A stretch of DNA of 64,000 nt from assembly GCA_016748015.1 (NCBI GenBank), contig JAAOMT010000515.1:293249-357248 (forward strand), given 5' to 3'. Source of the stretch: Geosiphon pyriformis. Lineage: Eukaryota; Glomeromycota; Glomeromycetes; Archaeosporales; Geosiphonaceae. Position 1 is the first letter of the stretch. Every line of letters starts with the position of its first letter. The translations under genes and the position numbers were made by a program. The notes beneath the pieces are model-generated. The model made no database searches, had not been told where the DNA came from, and saw nothing but the letters and a program-made list of their open reading frames with translations. This document shows positions 38,246 to 50,894 of the stretch, piece after piece.

Positions 38246-39727
38246 ATGGGACAAAAGTCGTGGTTCTCTCAACGGATGATGCCGTTTCCAGATGAGCAGG
38301 AAAGTATTGGCAGCTCAGACGAAAACAGCAACAAGAAGCCCAAATACACGAAGTTGCATTGTTGCAAAAATGGCTAGTAACAGATATGGTGACACAGTTG
38401 ATGAAGATGAGGTATACCCGAATGCAATTGATGAGGCAATGAATGGGCTGTTTACTGATATGATTGTGATTTTTTTAAAAAGATATCTTTTTTTTGGAAA
38501 CCTATTACTGATATCTCATTTTTCAATAAGATTGTTGCCAATTATCGGCAAACGAGACATCATATACAGGAATACTTTTTCTACAACCTTTTCAAGCATG
38601 AAATCAGGACACCTGGCGCTAGCACTTTATCGAAATATTTCCTTGAGAGGTTCTGGATCTTGCAATCACTGTAGCAATCCAAGCACAGAACAAGGTTGAT
38701 TAGCGAAACAAAAGCTTAGGAAAATAAACTAGATACCATGCCATTGCAACTAAGAAAAATCCTGTCCAAATGATTACAATTTGTGCATAGTACTGTTGGG
38801 TACCTCTTGGATTCTATCTGCAAAAATATGCACAATAAGGAACTTATTATTGATCCTGATCATTCATATTACAAGACAAAACTACCAATTCATCATGAAC
38901 ATTGGTGGTGGAACCATCACTCGCCCAATGATAAGGTGTAGATCGAGATGGACTCGACTTTTATTTGGGTATATGACAATAAGGTGGTATCAACCCATGA
39001 AGTACAAGCGAAGGGCCATTAATATTGGTGTTAAGACTTTTTAACATTGAAGATTTTCTTTTATCCTTCAAATTTAAATAATCTTTCAATTTATTATTAG
39101 ATTACAATATATATTTATACAAGGATATGGCTGCTTTGGAGAGAATGATATCCAGCATCTAATTTAGCTTTTTCTTGCTCTTGATAGTCTCATTTCATGT
39201 ACTTATCAGGTACTAACACGACGATTAAGAACGTTTTACCATTTACAAACGCGTATGCCCCAACGAGTAAAGATCTTATCAATGAGTGTATAAAAAGGTG
39301 ACACTATGGCTGTTAACAACATTTAATGTGATTATTATCTCACGATTTAATTCACATACAATGACAAGAAAGACAAAAAGGAAGCTAAATTGGTGCACGA
39401 TATGAAAGATGTTGACATGGAGTCATGAACAAGTTGCTCAACAAGGCAGAGAAGTTAGGAAAAAAGATGGTTATTGTGTCTGAGGCACACATGTCAAAAA
39501 CATGCAGCGGGTGTGGGTGGAGCAATCAGTATTTGGGTGTTCAGAAGATTTTTCAGTGCTGGGATTGTAAATTGATAATAAATAGACATGCCAATAGTGC
39601 CTGAGGGATCTTTTTATAAGGTCTTCTCTTCCTTGAAGGGTTGACTGCTCAAGTCAATCTCAATGAAGGATGGAGCTGTACGCAAATGTACGGAGTGAAA
39701 ATTACTCCGGACCCATCCGAAGAATAG
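38246..39727 (+). pseudogene. Decayed Fanzor (eukaryotic TnpB, RuvC-type nuclease)
   Basis: A broken gene for a Fanzor, the eukaryotic relative of the RNA-guided nuclease TnpB. Pieces in TnpB order but in different frames: I-N-I-G-V-K-T-F at 39018-39041 (matching the RuvC-I block I-D-P-G-V-R-T-F, with the Asp now Asn); G-E-N-D-I-Q from 39138, followed by a stop and L-A-L-D-S-L-I-S; M-L-T-W-S-H at 39409-39426; then, after a frameshift, L-L-N-K-A-E-K-L-G-K-K and V-S-E-A-H-M-S-K-T-C, a zinc ribbon with CxxC at 39503-39514 and at 39557-39568, and the final block, where the expected D-R-D-I-N-G-A-R is N-R-H-A-N-S-A. The end T-P-D-P-S-E-E-stop at 39727 looks like a natural terminus. N-terminal extent (ATG at 38246) is uncertain. 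Several stops and frameshifts plus lost RuvC acidic residues mean it cannot be active. No transposase or clear terminal repeats seen. Confidence 0.85.
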
Positions 39728-42555
39728 TTTTATCGTTCAGCTGATAAATTGATCAGGATTTTTTTAAAATATCGATGGGTTAGAGAGCGAATGTAGAAAT
39801 CAGAAATGATTAAGATACTCTTTGAAGGCTTAGAAATATATTTAAAGACTCTTAAGGTGGTAAGCTGATTCCAATTGCCAATTTGGGTCCGAAAATTATT
39901 TTTATTCATAGTGGTGCAAGAAATATAAAGGGATACTAGTCAACAAAAGCTTTGATCTGCTTTAAAACATTAGGATATCTCCATTTTTAGGCTTTTCCTC
40001 ATTCAAATACAAAATTTTTTGCCGCTTTGGAGGTTTTATACACAATTTATTCGCAAAGAATGAAAAAACAGCTGCAGCAGAACGATTCAAATATTGAGCT
40101 GCGCCAAATAAATCTATAAAAAAACATCAAGAATTCTTTGTAAAATAAATCAAAGATAACATTCAAACCTTTCTTGAATCAGTTGATACTTTGATAAAAA
40201 AAGTCACCTCTAATATACACGGGAAATTGCTTTATAATGTTCCCATTCTAAAACTATGAAATTTTCAAAGAATATTTTTCATCAATTGACCTTTTTTTCA
40301 GAGGAATATCTGCAAATTATTTACAATCATTATTATTGAAAAATGAAATTTTATGAAATATTTGATATATATATGTTGCACCCACTGAATTAGACTCAAG
40401 TTTAAAAGTAATATTTTTAAAATTTGAATTAAATTCAACCTTTCACTTTACTTTTTCCTTGGACTTTCAAAAAATTAGATCCCCTCCTGCGTAAATGTTC
40501 TTTCCAAATTTTTGAAATCGTATCAAAGTTCAGTTGTAACTGTCTTTCTTTTGATAAAAGTGTTTTATAAAAATCAAAGAATGCCCATACTTACGAAAAA
40601 TACACACTATTGAGGAAAAATATTCAATACCAAAAAAAACTTCCACCACTGAGAAAGTTCAAAATTCCTGTACACCGGATGAATTAATTCAATTGGGTAA
40701 TAATATATTTGCTTTTTAAAGTTTTTACTCCTTATTTGGTTTTGCGGCCCGGAAATGTGGGAGCTAATTCAAGAATTTAAAAGTATAAAAATTTTGTCCC
40801 ATAATTTAATATTTTTCATGTTTGTCCAATCTAATGTAAAGCATTTCTTTGGAATTTCCTAATTGTATCCTATTTCAGTAAAAAGGTTGGAAATTCTATA
40901 AAGAATAAAATAAAAGAGACTCCATGCAATTAGAATCAACCCTGCAGTATTATTTCAAAAATTTAAAGAATACTCTGAACATGAAGGTAATTTTATTATT
41001 GTAAAGAAAATTTAGAAAAAATCTACACTTTATTCGTCCAAGCCTGAACTTAAACAATTTTTGATATCTGTCTACAAATGAAAGGCAATGAAAAAACTTC
41101 TCACTCATGCTGTTTCTTATAATTTTATTGGAATTTATCCTCTAGACTATTTTTTGAGTTTCTGAAAATGGTCATTTATAATGACGGCTATGCACTTTAA
41201 CGTTTTGCAGTTTCAAAGCATGTTAAGACCTTTTTTGGTAAGACGATTGTAACATAACCTTCAAGAAAACGTATTGCATAACCAAATTTTGGAATAAAGT
41301 GTCTGAAAATACTTTATAATTTTAATAGAATTTCAAAACTCTTATTTCAAGCTCGATTTGTTCTTATTTTAGATCACCTGAATCTTTGAACCAAAGCATT
41401 GACGATTCTAGATTTAAGAAAGGCTTTAAATAAGAAATCTTTCAAAAATGACTTAAATATGACTATAATAAATTCCTAAAAAGAAACTAAAAATCGACCA
41501 AGTTTGAATAAATCTCACATTTATTGAGCCAATCAATGTATAGGGAGCGGGAGTGTGACATCTTTTCGAATAGGATAACAGACAATGTGTTTAAAAAAAT
41601 GAAAAAGGAATTTCAAAATTTTTTTTCATTCTTTTAAAAATAAATTTCATTCTTCTAATCAAAACTGCAGTCCTGTCATTATTAAATTCTTGAGGATATC
41701 TCACCTTAGGAAAAATTTACATGAGAAATGAAAAACATATCATTTTATTTTAATAAGAATTCGAAATGATGTAGTTTAAGATATTTATGTTGTTAGCGAG
41801 AACCATTAATTTCAAATTCAATTAAAAGCTGAAAAATTTAAAACCATTTCTACCCTGGTTTAATCTAGTTATCATTTCAGAGATCGGAAAATGATAGAAT
41901 TTTTGGCAGCTGGCCAAGATTATTCTTTTTAAGGAATTTCAAAAAATGGATTTACTTTTTCAAAGATCGTCCAATTCCGTAAATAGCTAAAAGTGCCAAG
42001 CACACATACACAAACTAAAAAATTTCTGCTGTGTGGGCATTTCAAAGACATGTTGTGATAATTAAGTGTTTATTTGTTTGACCGGTGTAGCATTTTCAGA
42101 CTCCTCATTTGTAAGTCCCATCAAAAAATATTTTTGCCCCTAAATTCACAAAGTTGACCCCCGAAATTTTGATTAGTTACACAAAGTAAATTGTGTCTCC
42201 TGATATCACTGGTCATAACTAGCAATCATCAAAAAGTATATTAAATAAACATATAATATAACCTGTTCTATTCAACAAAAGGCGTAAATTTGGCTTTTCT
42301 AAACGTTGTTGGGGAATAACTTTTTAATGAGGTTAAAATTTTCTCCCAATAAAAAAAAAGAAAACAGCAAAAAGTTAGCAAGCAAACCACTTTTAAAAAC
42401 TTTCTTCTTCTTGAACTTTATCAAAGCTGACAAATTACTATTTCTCCAATAATATTCAAGTAGTAAATCAAAAAAAAGTTCATATACTAAAATAGAAATT
42501 TATCAAATAGCCCTTGAATACAAGTAAAAATTTGAACATAAAATTTAAATAATCT
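39728..42555. other. Intergenic, no gene seen
   Basis: AT-rich DNA between the Fanzor relic and the DM13 gene. No open frame of note, no RNA gene seen, and no obvious right end of the Fanzor-bearing element. Confidence 0.65.
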
Positions 42556-42562
42556 TATAAAT
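42556..42562 (+). promoter_or_regulatory. TATA-like box for the DM13 gene
   Basis: TATAAAT about 90 nt upstream of the ATG at 42653. Its position directly before an upstream ATG at 42563 argues that 42563 lies at or before the transcription start and that 42653 is the true start codon. Confidence 0.4.
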
Positions 42563-42652
42563 ATGCTGAACTTTTACCTCAGCTGTCCAAATATCCAAAT
42601 TCCAAAAATCTTTTCTTCAACTTCACCAAGATTTTCAAGAAAAACAAATTCA

Positions 42653-43412
42653 ATGACAAAATTTTTAAATTTTGTCACCGTATTCCTTGTGATTTCGATA
42701 CAATTACAATTTATCGGAGTCTTCGCCTCAACTTGTGATCCAAAAGTGTTCACACCTACAAGCGTACCCTTAAAACCAATCGCTACAGAGCTACCAGCTG
42801 GTGGAAATATAACAGTAGGAGGAACTGTCACTATCACTGATGGGTGCACTTTTACCGTTACGAGGTTTTCATACTATTCGGCTTCACCATTAACGTAAGT
42901 TTGAACTTGAGTTTTCCTAGTATCGGCCAAAGATTATAAATTAGGGCATTCTAAATGGGAAGAATTGTCCAAATTTCTTCTTGAATAATTTAAGCCTCAT
43001 ATAAACCATATTAACCATTAACCATCATCTCAAATTACAAACAAACAGCTACTGGTATGGATCTAACTATACTAATGAAGGTGAATACGCATGGGCAGTT
43101 GTAGACGCTGTAGTAAGTCAGTTCGTAGAAGCGCCATTAGTAATTTACAAATTAAAATCGAATACGTCGTTCACCGATTTCTCGGTGTTGAAGTTGATTT
43201 CGGATCAAGATAAGATTGTAATTGCTATTGCTAATTTACGTGCCGCTCCTGCCTCCGCTGGAAAGAATGAAAATGGTGGGAAGAGCGGTGATGTTAATTC
43301 ATCAATTGGAAGTTCAAATGGTACCAGTGGGTATAGATTAAAGAATTTAGGGATTTTTGAAGGGTTGTCAATAGGTTTTATTACGATATTCGTTGTGGCT
43401 TTTAGTTTATAG
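42653..43412 (+). CDS. Secreted DM13-domain protein with GPI-type tail, 201 aa
   Basis: Exons 42653-42894 and 43049-43412 join in phase to 201 aa. Residues 1-26 form a signal peptide ending V-F-A-S. The middle (about 50-145) reads as a DM13 domain: V-G-G-T-V-T-I-T-D-G-C-T-F, then F-S-Y and Y-W-Y-G. DM13 is a predicted redox/electron-transfer domain with a near-invariant Cys, here Cys65. The C-terminus has a Gly/Ser/Asn-rich linker followed by a hydrophobic stretch (I-G-F-I-T-I-F-V-V-A-F-S-L) with nothing after it, as in GPI-anchored proteins. An in-frame ATG at 42563 would add 30 residues ahead of the signal peptide and is unlikely. It sits 3.6 kb upstream of, and on the same strand as, a multicopper-oxidase-like gene. 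The DM13 call is from pattern only. Confidence 0.8.
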
Positions 43413-46400
43413 GATAGAATTGAACGAGAATATGGAATTTTTGTTTACGACTCATTTAATTCAAAATTGACTTGCATCAAATCGTCAATCTCTATCGGAC
43501 TATTATTCTCAAAATTTTTAATTTTTAATTATAATTGATCTTGTTTAAATAAAAAAAAACTTGATCTCAAAAAATCAAAAAATTACTTGTCATTTAATAT
43601 AATAAATTCTCAAAATTGTATTTCAGATGATGATAGTATTTGTGGCAGAATTCCAAAGTTGCGTTTGGAGATTTATGCTATTTATAAGTTTAACTACTAA
43701 ATATAGATAGAATGATTTATTAAAAAAAATTATAAACCATAACTAATTCACTTGTTAGAATAAGTTTGGAACATAAAAATTCATCATATGATAGAATATA
43801 TATTTGAAACAAAAAACTTCAACTACTAGAATATTTTTCAGGGTGGGTGACTGACTTCTATTATTTACCTTGAATCGAAATTTGACGTAATAAATTTGGG
43901 TTTTCCAATTGTGTAAAAAAATTATGTCACATAATGAATTAAAAATGAAATACCAAAATCAATTTATAAGGGTTAGTTGCAAAAATGGGGGTTTTGTACT
44001 ATAATAATTTCAAACAATAAATTTAAATTTGTGAAAGATATTTTAGGGATCGAAACTTGATTCCTTCTCAAAAAAAGACCAAAGGATGTATCGTAATACA
44101 AAATGCATTTTTCTGTGGTATTTAGCATTATCGAGATTTATATTAAATTAATAACTAACAAGGGTAAAACCGATGCATACATACATATGATCTTTCTTAA
44201 ATAATAATAAAAATACTGTTCTCTTTTAATGCTATAGATTTTATGCTTGCCAAGAATTTTTTATGTTGATGATCCCTCCTTTTCGATTTTGTACAAATCG
44301 CGCGCTTTTGGCTTAATTTCCAAGATAATAAAAACATTTGTTTTCCTTATTTTACTCAAATTTTATGAGCGAAATGAATAAAATTTCATCTCTCATGTCA
44401 GCACAAAAAGTTAACATGATAAACCATATACTGATTACCTGAAATTTTTGACATATCTTCTCAATTCAGTTCATTCTAATTGCGAGGACTTTACATTAAG
44501 CTGGTGGTAAAGTTTTACCAATTAATATTTAAAATTATGAATATATTTTTGAAATAAAAACTTTAAAATAGATATCATAATTACAAAAATATTTTATATT
44601 CACATTTTACACCCTACCTCAGTTAAATAATTCATACTTTGAAATTTTAAAAATTTTTTGATTGGTTTTGAAATATTCCTGTAGATTATACATTTTCTAA
44701 TAATTCCTAAAATCTATTATTTTTAGGTTTTTTAGTATTTTTGCTCAAGATAATATTCTTATAAACCAAGCTAAAAACAATTTTTTTCTCATTTAATTTA
44801 GAAGAAGACCAAACAAACTTCTTTTTCAATCGTTCTTTCAACTTTAAATCTATCTTGACATTTCATCATATAGCGTTGTTTTCAATATTTGATAATCAGG
44901 CGTTTACTTTATATGTAAGTCTAAAATTTCCATAAAAATTTATTGCTTGACGAAATCTAACCATAAATATGAAACATGTTGGTCATAAAATTTTGGGGAT
45001 TTCGAGTAAACATCACAAGATCAAGAGATCTGGCTCAATATTTTGTTGTAATTAGTAAGAAGAAAGTATTTTTTAACGTTGCATTATATTACTATTATAG
45101 AAAATTTTCTTATCTTTCCCGTTCCAACTATTGAAGAGTTGTCCCATTCAATTTTACATCCCAACTTAAATAGGTTAAATTAACCTTAAAACTACCAGAT
45201 GAGGAAAAGGTTGTTTTCTTTTCAATTTAAAAAGATTTAATTTTTGGACAAAGTTTAAAATCTGATTTGCACAACCTAAATTTTTCTTTCAAAGGTGTAT
45301 ATTCTTTATAGAAGCAATAAATAACATTAGATGACCAAGAATTTTTCAACAAAATCGTATAAAGTGAATATTAAGTATGACGCTGTCTTTGTCATTGACT
45401 CAATTGTGTTTTTTTTCTTCCTCAGCACCCCCCCCAAATACAATCGCTGTTATTTCTGCTGCTGCCAACACTGAAATCGCGTATTGCATAGAGAAACATT
45501 CACCTTTTTTTAATCCCATCTCATGTTTTGAAAGCCCAAGGTAGCGAATCGCCAAACTTTTTTTCATTCTTCAGAGCTTTGCCGATCATTTTGCTGTATC
45601 AAGGAGAACACATTATCAAACAAAGGTCATTATTATTTTGGATCCAAAGTTTAAAAAGCATATAAGCCTTCGACTACAAATATAAAATTGGCAGGATTTC
45701 AATATTTGTACTCTTTTTTATAGTTTTATTGCATTATATAAAGGTGGTGATAAACAATGGAACAATCTCTTAATATCACAAACATTAAACTTGAGTTCCT
45801 TAGTATATGTATTGTTTAAAGATATATACATATAATAAATAAATATAAATAATTTTGATTCCAATTAATTTTTAATCAAAAATTCTTTTGTGATTAAAAT
45901 GAATGTATTATGCTTCTTCGTTCGGCAGCAATTCATAAGCTCTCAGCAATAAAAATATCTCTTTGAAAGATTGTTCAAAATTTTTTGAGAATTTCAGGTT
46001 TTAAGATCCATAGTTTGGTCCGTATTTCGAGTTTGATATGAAAACTTATGTGGAAAATCTGATTCCTTAATTCCTTAGCAACCTAAAGTACTATCAAATA
46101 GGTATTTTTAAAGTAAATGAAATGATTGCTATTTTAGCGAAATTTGAGAATTCACTTTTAATATAATTCTAGTAGAATATTTTATCGAAAATCTAAGATC
46201 AAGTAGTTAAAATAAAGCTCAAAAACTTGAATTTCTATTTAGCGGTTGAAATCTAAGATTTTTTGAAAAAATTGTTTTTAAACCTCTGTGAATTCACAAA
46301 AAAATCTGAAGTAGTTGGCCAACAAAATATGCAAAAAACCATGTCTAAAGTCGATTAGAAGCTTTTAGTGAGTTGACATTTTCGTTTGGATGGATTCTCA

Positions 46401-46974
46401 AAATCTTTTAAAGTGACTAGGTATGGATATGAGGCTCTAAAGATGCTGCTCTTTCTAAAAACTTCATAATTTTGAAATCACAAATTCTGTTAATAGATAG
46501 TAGGATGATACTTATACTATGACGCCTATTTTAAAATGGTTTATTTATTGGCCATAGATGGTCTTATATATAAGCTCATTTATTGATCATTTTTAAAACC
46601 AAGCTCATTTTGATATTTACCCAACTTGAAATATCATTATACTATTAATAGAGGTATGCAAAGTCAACGACGTTAAAAATGCAACATTTGTTTCTATTTT
46701 CGTATTGGGAATCTGGACAAATTCCGTGAAAATTTTTTTTATTGAATTTTCTAATCTTCCATTTGGAACGAATGGAAACTCTATGACCACATTTGGGAAA
46801 TAGTTAAAAATAGCGCTTCATTCTCAAAGATATTTTTCGTCAAGCAAATCCAATAAACCAAACTTTTAAGTGCAAAAGATTCTATACAACTCATTATTAA
46901 AAACCGAAAAAAGTATAGCTGAGAAAAGGAATCTCAGAACAGTTAAAAAACATCCTTACTTTGATGATTAAAAA
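43413..46974. other. Intergenic, no recognisable gene
   Basis: AT-rich DNA. A GC-richer patch at about 45420-45620 begins with a run of C and contains short coding-like words, but no frame longer than about 30 codons that I could connect to a family. Confidence 0.6.
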
Positions 46975-49107
46975 ATGTTAGATGTACTTTTCATCCTTCC
47001 TATGATTTCATTAATAAAATTCATTCTGACTTTGATAGTAATTTCAACCAACGCCGAATATATACTTCCAATTATTAGACCAAAATTTTCCACAACGCCC
47101 CATATTCATGACTGGACATTTAATATTGCAGAAACATCCGTTTCTCTTGATGGGGAGGTCAAAAACATATCTACAGTTAATGGAAAATACCCCGGCCCTA
47201 CAATAGCAGCATTTAAAAATGATTGGGTTCGAGTCAGAGTAAAGAATCTTCTTTCAACAGATGAAAAAATTGCCATACATTGGCATGGAATTTTGTTGAA
47301 ATCTACCCCATGGTTTGATGGTGTCCCTGACATTTCACAATGTGGAATACCGAGAAATAAAGAGTTGTTGTATGATTTTAAGGCTCTGAATCCTGGAACG
47401 TATTGGTGGTATGCTTAATTGTGAATGCTTTCTTTTTGCGAAGAGCGATTCGATCAGGATATTTTCTCATAAAAATATTATTGATTCAGGCATTCCACTT
47501 CTAAAGGCTCATCTTTCGAAGGTTTAGTCGGACCAATTATAATTCATGATCCTAAAGATCCTCATTCAAGGGAATACGATGAAGAATTTATTATTATGCT
47601 TTCGGATTGGTTTCATGAAATATCAAATAGTCCAGAAAGTAAAAATGTAAGATTTTTTTCTCATAATCTGCCTTCTAATTACATGATACAGAACTTGCTA
47701 GTCACATCTCTTAAACGCTAGTTATACCCGACAGCTGGGCTAATTAATGGTAAAAATGGAATTGATTGTGCACATTCCAAATGTGATTCGAATTCTAGTT
47801 TTGCGAAATTCAAGTTTGAACAAGGAAAAAGATATCGCTTACGCATAATTAATTCCAGGTAAAACTATGTCTATTTTGTATATGTATAATTATTTTGGGG
47901 TTTATCATGAGATTATACGTTCGTTACTCACTAAATTCCATGATTTATATAAAGTGCACAGTCATTTTTCAAGTTTTCAATAGATGATCATATATTAGAT
48001 TTGATTGAAATTGAGGGCTTCCCTCTCATTTCAAATCATTTTCGAATTATTCCACTTGCTCCTGGACAAAGAGTATCAGTAATTCTCAAAGCCATAAAAC
48101 CAATCAGAAATTATTGGATGAGAGCTAATATTGATTCGAGCTGCTATTTTAGAAATCCTGGAAAAACAAAATTGAATCCAAATGTCAACGCAATTATTCA
48201 TTATGATGGCGCTGAAGAAGATGTGAAGCCTACGACCAAATCTTGGACAGACGATCTTGAAGCATGCGTTGACTTGGATCTGGAGAAATTGAGTCCTTTG
48301 CATTGGAGACCTGCTCCACCGCGTTTTGATCAACAATTTAATTTTGACTTGAAGATTGAGGTCGATAAACTGGGGAAACCTTTAAGAGGGTATTTCGGGA
48401 AACAGTCTAATGAGGTTGATACAGAATATCCAACTATTTCCAAGGTTTTTGATGGGTATACGATGTCTGATTTGAAGGCTACTTCTAAGGATCTGTACTT
48501 TTACGATAAATTTTGGGAAACTATTGAAGTTTTAATATCAAGTAAGTATTTTTTAAATTTTAGAAATAACCTTTTAATTGTTAAAAAGATTTCCATACCG
48601 AAACTTCCCGAAACCTTTTCATTGAATTAGATCCAAAGAGTGAATTTGGAGCTAGCGTTATTCATTTGGTTGGTTTTGAAACTTTCTTTGGAAAATGTAT
48701 TCGAAAACTCATTTTGATAGTCTAGTTATTTCATTCAATCCACAGCATGGCCACAATTTTTGGGTCATAGCCAGAAATATAGGGAATTATACAGCAAACA
48801 ATGTAACATTAAACACAAAGACACCCATCATGCGTGACACTGTCGTAGTTCCAAATGGTGGGTATGTTGTTCTGCGTTTTCGTGCAGATAATCCAGGCGT
48901 ATGGCAATTTTGTTCACGTACGTATTTTCCAATTAAATTTTCAGCATTTCGATCACTAAATAAAATTCTATTACTTATTTTATCATCTTAAAAGAAATTC
49001 AATGGCAGCTTGCACTTGGAATGTCAGTTCAGTTTGTTGAATTACCCAGCAGAATGAAGAAACTCTATTTTCCGCAAAAAATCAGGGATTTATGCTTTGA
49101 GTTCTAA
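46975..49107 (+). CDS. Multicopper-oxidase-fold protein lacking type-1 copper ligands, 545 aa
   Basis: Seven exons: 46975-47408, 47490-47646, 47722-47858, 47955-48541, 48631-48668, 48746-48917, 48995-49107. All phases agree and give 545 aa, normal for laccase/ferroxidase-type enzymes. Residues 1-27 form a signal peptide; three cupredoxin domains follow. Conserved framework: Y-P-G-P-T-I, I-H-W-H-G (102-104), [34 protein letters not shown] (450-454) and the C-terminal L-C. Of the 11 copper ligands in active enzymes six are missing: motif 2 reads H-S-T (second His is Thr148), motif 3 has Ser447 in place of the type-1 His, and motif 4 reads C-S-Q-I-Q-W-Q in place of H-C-H-I-x-W-H. A canonical oxidase seems excluded, yet the frame is intact. 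The stop that seems to follow W-W-Y is intronic. Confidence 0.9.
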
Positions 49108-49800
49108 GAAAGAAAAATAATCCAGTATTTTAGACCCCCTGGCTGATATAATAAAATCTAACCTAACTTGGTCTTTATCTCTTTGATTCTCTGATTATAT
49201 TATTTTACATAAAGATTTAAAAGTATTCGAATTATTCTTTGGATGTTTTTTCTCGCGCATACAAAATTGTTTAATTCATTTGATATGAGAAAGCTCAATG
49301 CATTTACTAAATCAAAATCAACTTCTTTTTCATTATAAATCAAAAAATTACTGATATTTTATGATCTTCGAAAATTAATCCCGTTTTGATAAAATTTTAT
49401 TTCAACTCGAAAAATGGTTTATTGGTTCGGACCTTTTTATCATAATAAGGTGAACATAAGTCCTCGTTTCAAAGGAATATATGTGAATTTCATTTATAGT
49501 ATTATTCTTACTACCAAAATTTTTCTTAAATTATTTTTTAACTTGAATTCTGATTTAATTCTTTGAAAAATCCTCTTTTTGATGAGCATCTTTACAATTA
49601 AGCTAGTCTAAAATCACTTATCAATACTTTTTAAGACTTTATTCCTTTCAAAAAGTATTCAAAAGGTTTTCTCGTCGATATTTCTGTCAACACATTTAAT
49701 AATTTATGGCAATTTAAATGAAAAAGCTGTACAGAATAGATGACAGATTTAAGAATCTTGAGATATACCATCTTAATTTTACTCTGAATCCCCAAAAATT
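49108..49800. other. Intergenic between convergent genes
   Basis: 3' flanks of the multicopper-oxidase-like gene and the hydrolase gene, which converge here. No gene seen. Confidence 0.75.
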
Positions 49801-50894
49801 TTAATTTCCTCTGCTAGCTTTGACAACAAAATGGTTTAAATCACAATTAAACAATTTTTTATGTTCCCAAAACGTTAAATGGCCTGCAGTTTCATAAATG
49901 GTTATTTTCCCATTTTGAGCAGCCTCAAATAAAACTTGCCCTTCATGCGGGTACACTAAAGTATCTGCACTACCAATTATTATTAATATAGGAATTGTCA
50001 AGTTTTTAAATGCTTGGCTGGCTCCAGTGAAATCTTTGATGACTGGAAAATAAAGAACTTTTCAGGAATCGCATAATGGTTATTAGGAAAGCTAAAAGAA
50101 AGAAAGAAATCGATTTACTCACAAGAATCCTGAATTCCTCGAATGTAAGCTATGGGACTCAGAGCAGAAGCCCCAAGAAAAAGAAGAATCGTTTCTTCAT
50201 TTAGGGGGTTCGACCTTTTTCCTGTGAATGATTTAATAAATTCAAGTCTCGCAGTGATGGATTTGTCAATGTTATCATTAGCAGCTCTAGCAAAAATCGA
50301 AGCAGCTTTTAAAGTTGTTGAATTTTGTTCGATTGTTCCAGAAACTACGATATAGCTATTAACTTGTTCTTGTCCATATTTTGAGTAGTAAGCGTTTGTC
50401 ACTATAGATCCAAATGACCACCCAAGCAGCGATACTTTTTTTTTTCTAGTTCTATCAAGTACCGTATTAATAACCGCATTTAAATCATCGGCAAAAATTT
50501 CTAATCTATTATATTGTTCTATGTCTTCTGGCTTTTCACTATCTCCGTTTCCACGAAGATCATAGCGCACCAGATGTAAGTTTTGAAGTAATAATTTACT
50601 AGTGAATTGTGGAAACCAAACGAAACGAGATTGCATGTATGCATGAGTGAAGATTATTGTTGGATGTTTCGGATCACCGACTTCCTCAACAAAAATTTTC
50701 GTTTGATTAAATCCCAGGACGGTAAAATTTTTATAACCTGATTTAGTTGTTGACTCCAGAATCGGGAATTCATGAAAATAATTTATGGCTGATATTGGAT
50801 CAATTTCTTTAGGTTGATTCGTTGGAACTGCTCGGCAAAATGTAAAAATTATGAAAAAAATGATAAAAAAATTGCACCAATTTAAAATATTCAT
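49801..50894 (-). CDS. Secreted alpha/beta hydrolase, two exons, 337 aa
   Basis: Exons 50894-50123 and 50042-49801 join in phase 1. Residues 1-22 are a hydrophobic signal peptide, so the enzyme is probably extracellular or in the secretory pathway. The alpha/beta-hydrolase core is complete: H-A-Y at the oxyanion region, Y-D-L-R-G-N-G-D-S, the nucleophile elbow G-W-S-F-G with Ser160, the acid in G-S-A-D-T (Asp284) and the base in A-G-H (His312). The order and spacing match the esterase/epoxide-hydrolase-like AB-hydrolase-1 family; there is no halide- or epoxide-specific residue that I can assign, so the substrate is unknown (ester or lactone most likely). It converges with the multicopper-oxidase-like gene and lies in a run of secreted proteins. 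A 19-bp repeat array lies about 400 nt upstream. Confidence 0.9.

Noticed and set aside
42563-42652. Upstream ATG at 42563 for the DM13 protein
   Set aside because: It places 30 residues before the signal peptide and sits directly on the TATA-like box, so it is probably not transcribed.
47406-47418. Apparent stop codon that would truncate the multicopper-oxidase-like protein after 147 aa
   Set aside because: A GT donor at 47409 and an AG acceptor ending at 47489 restore the conserved W-W-H-S segment in phase, so the stop is intronic.
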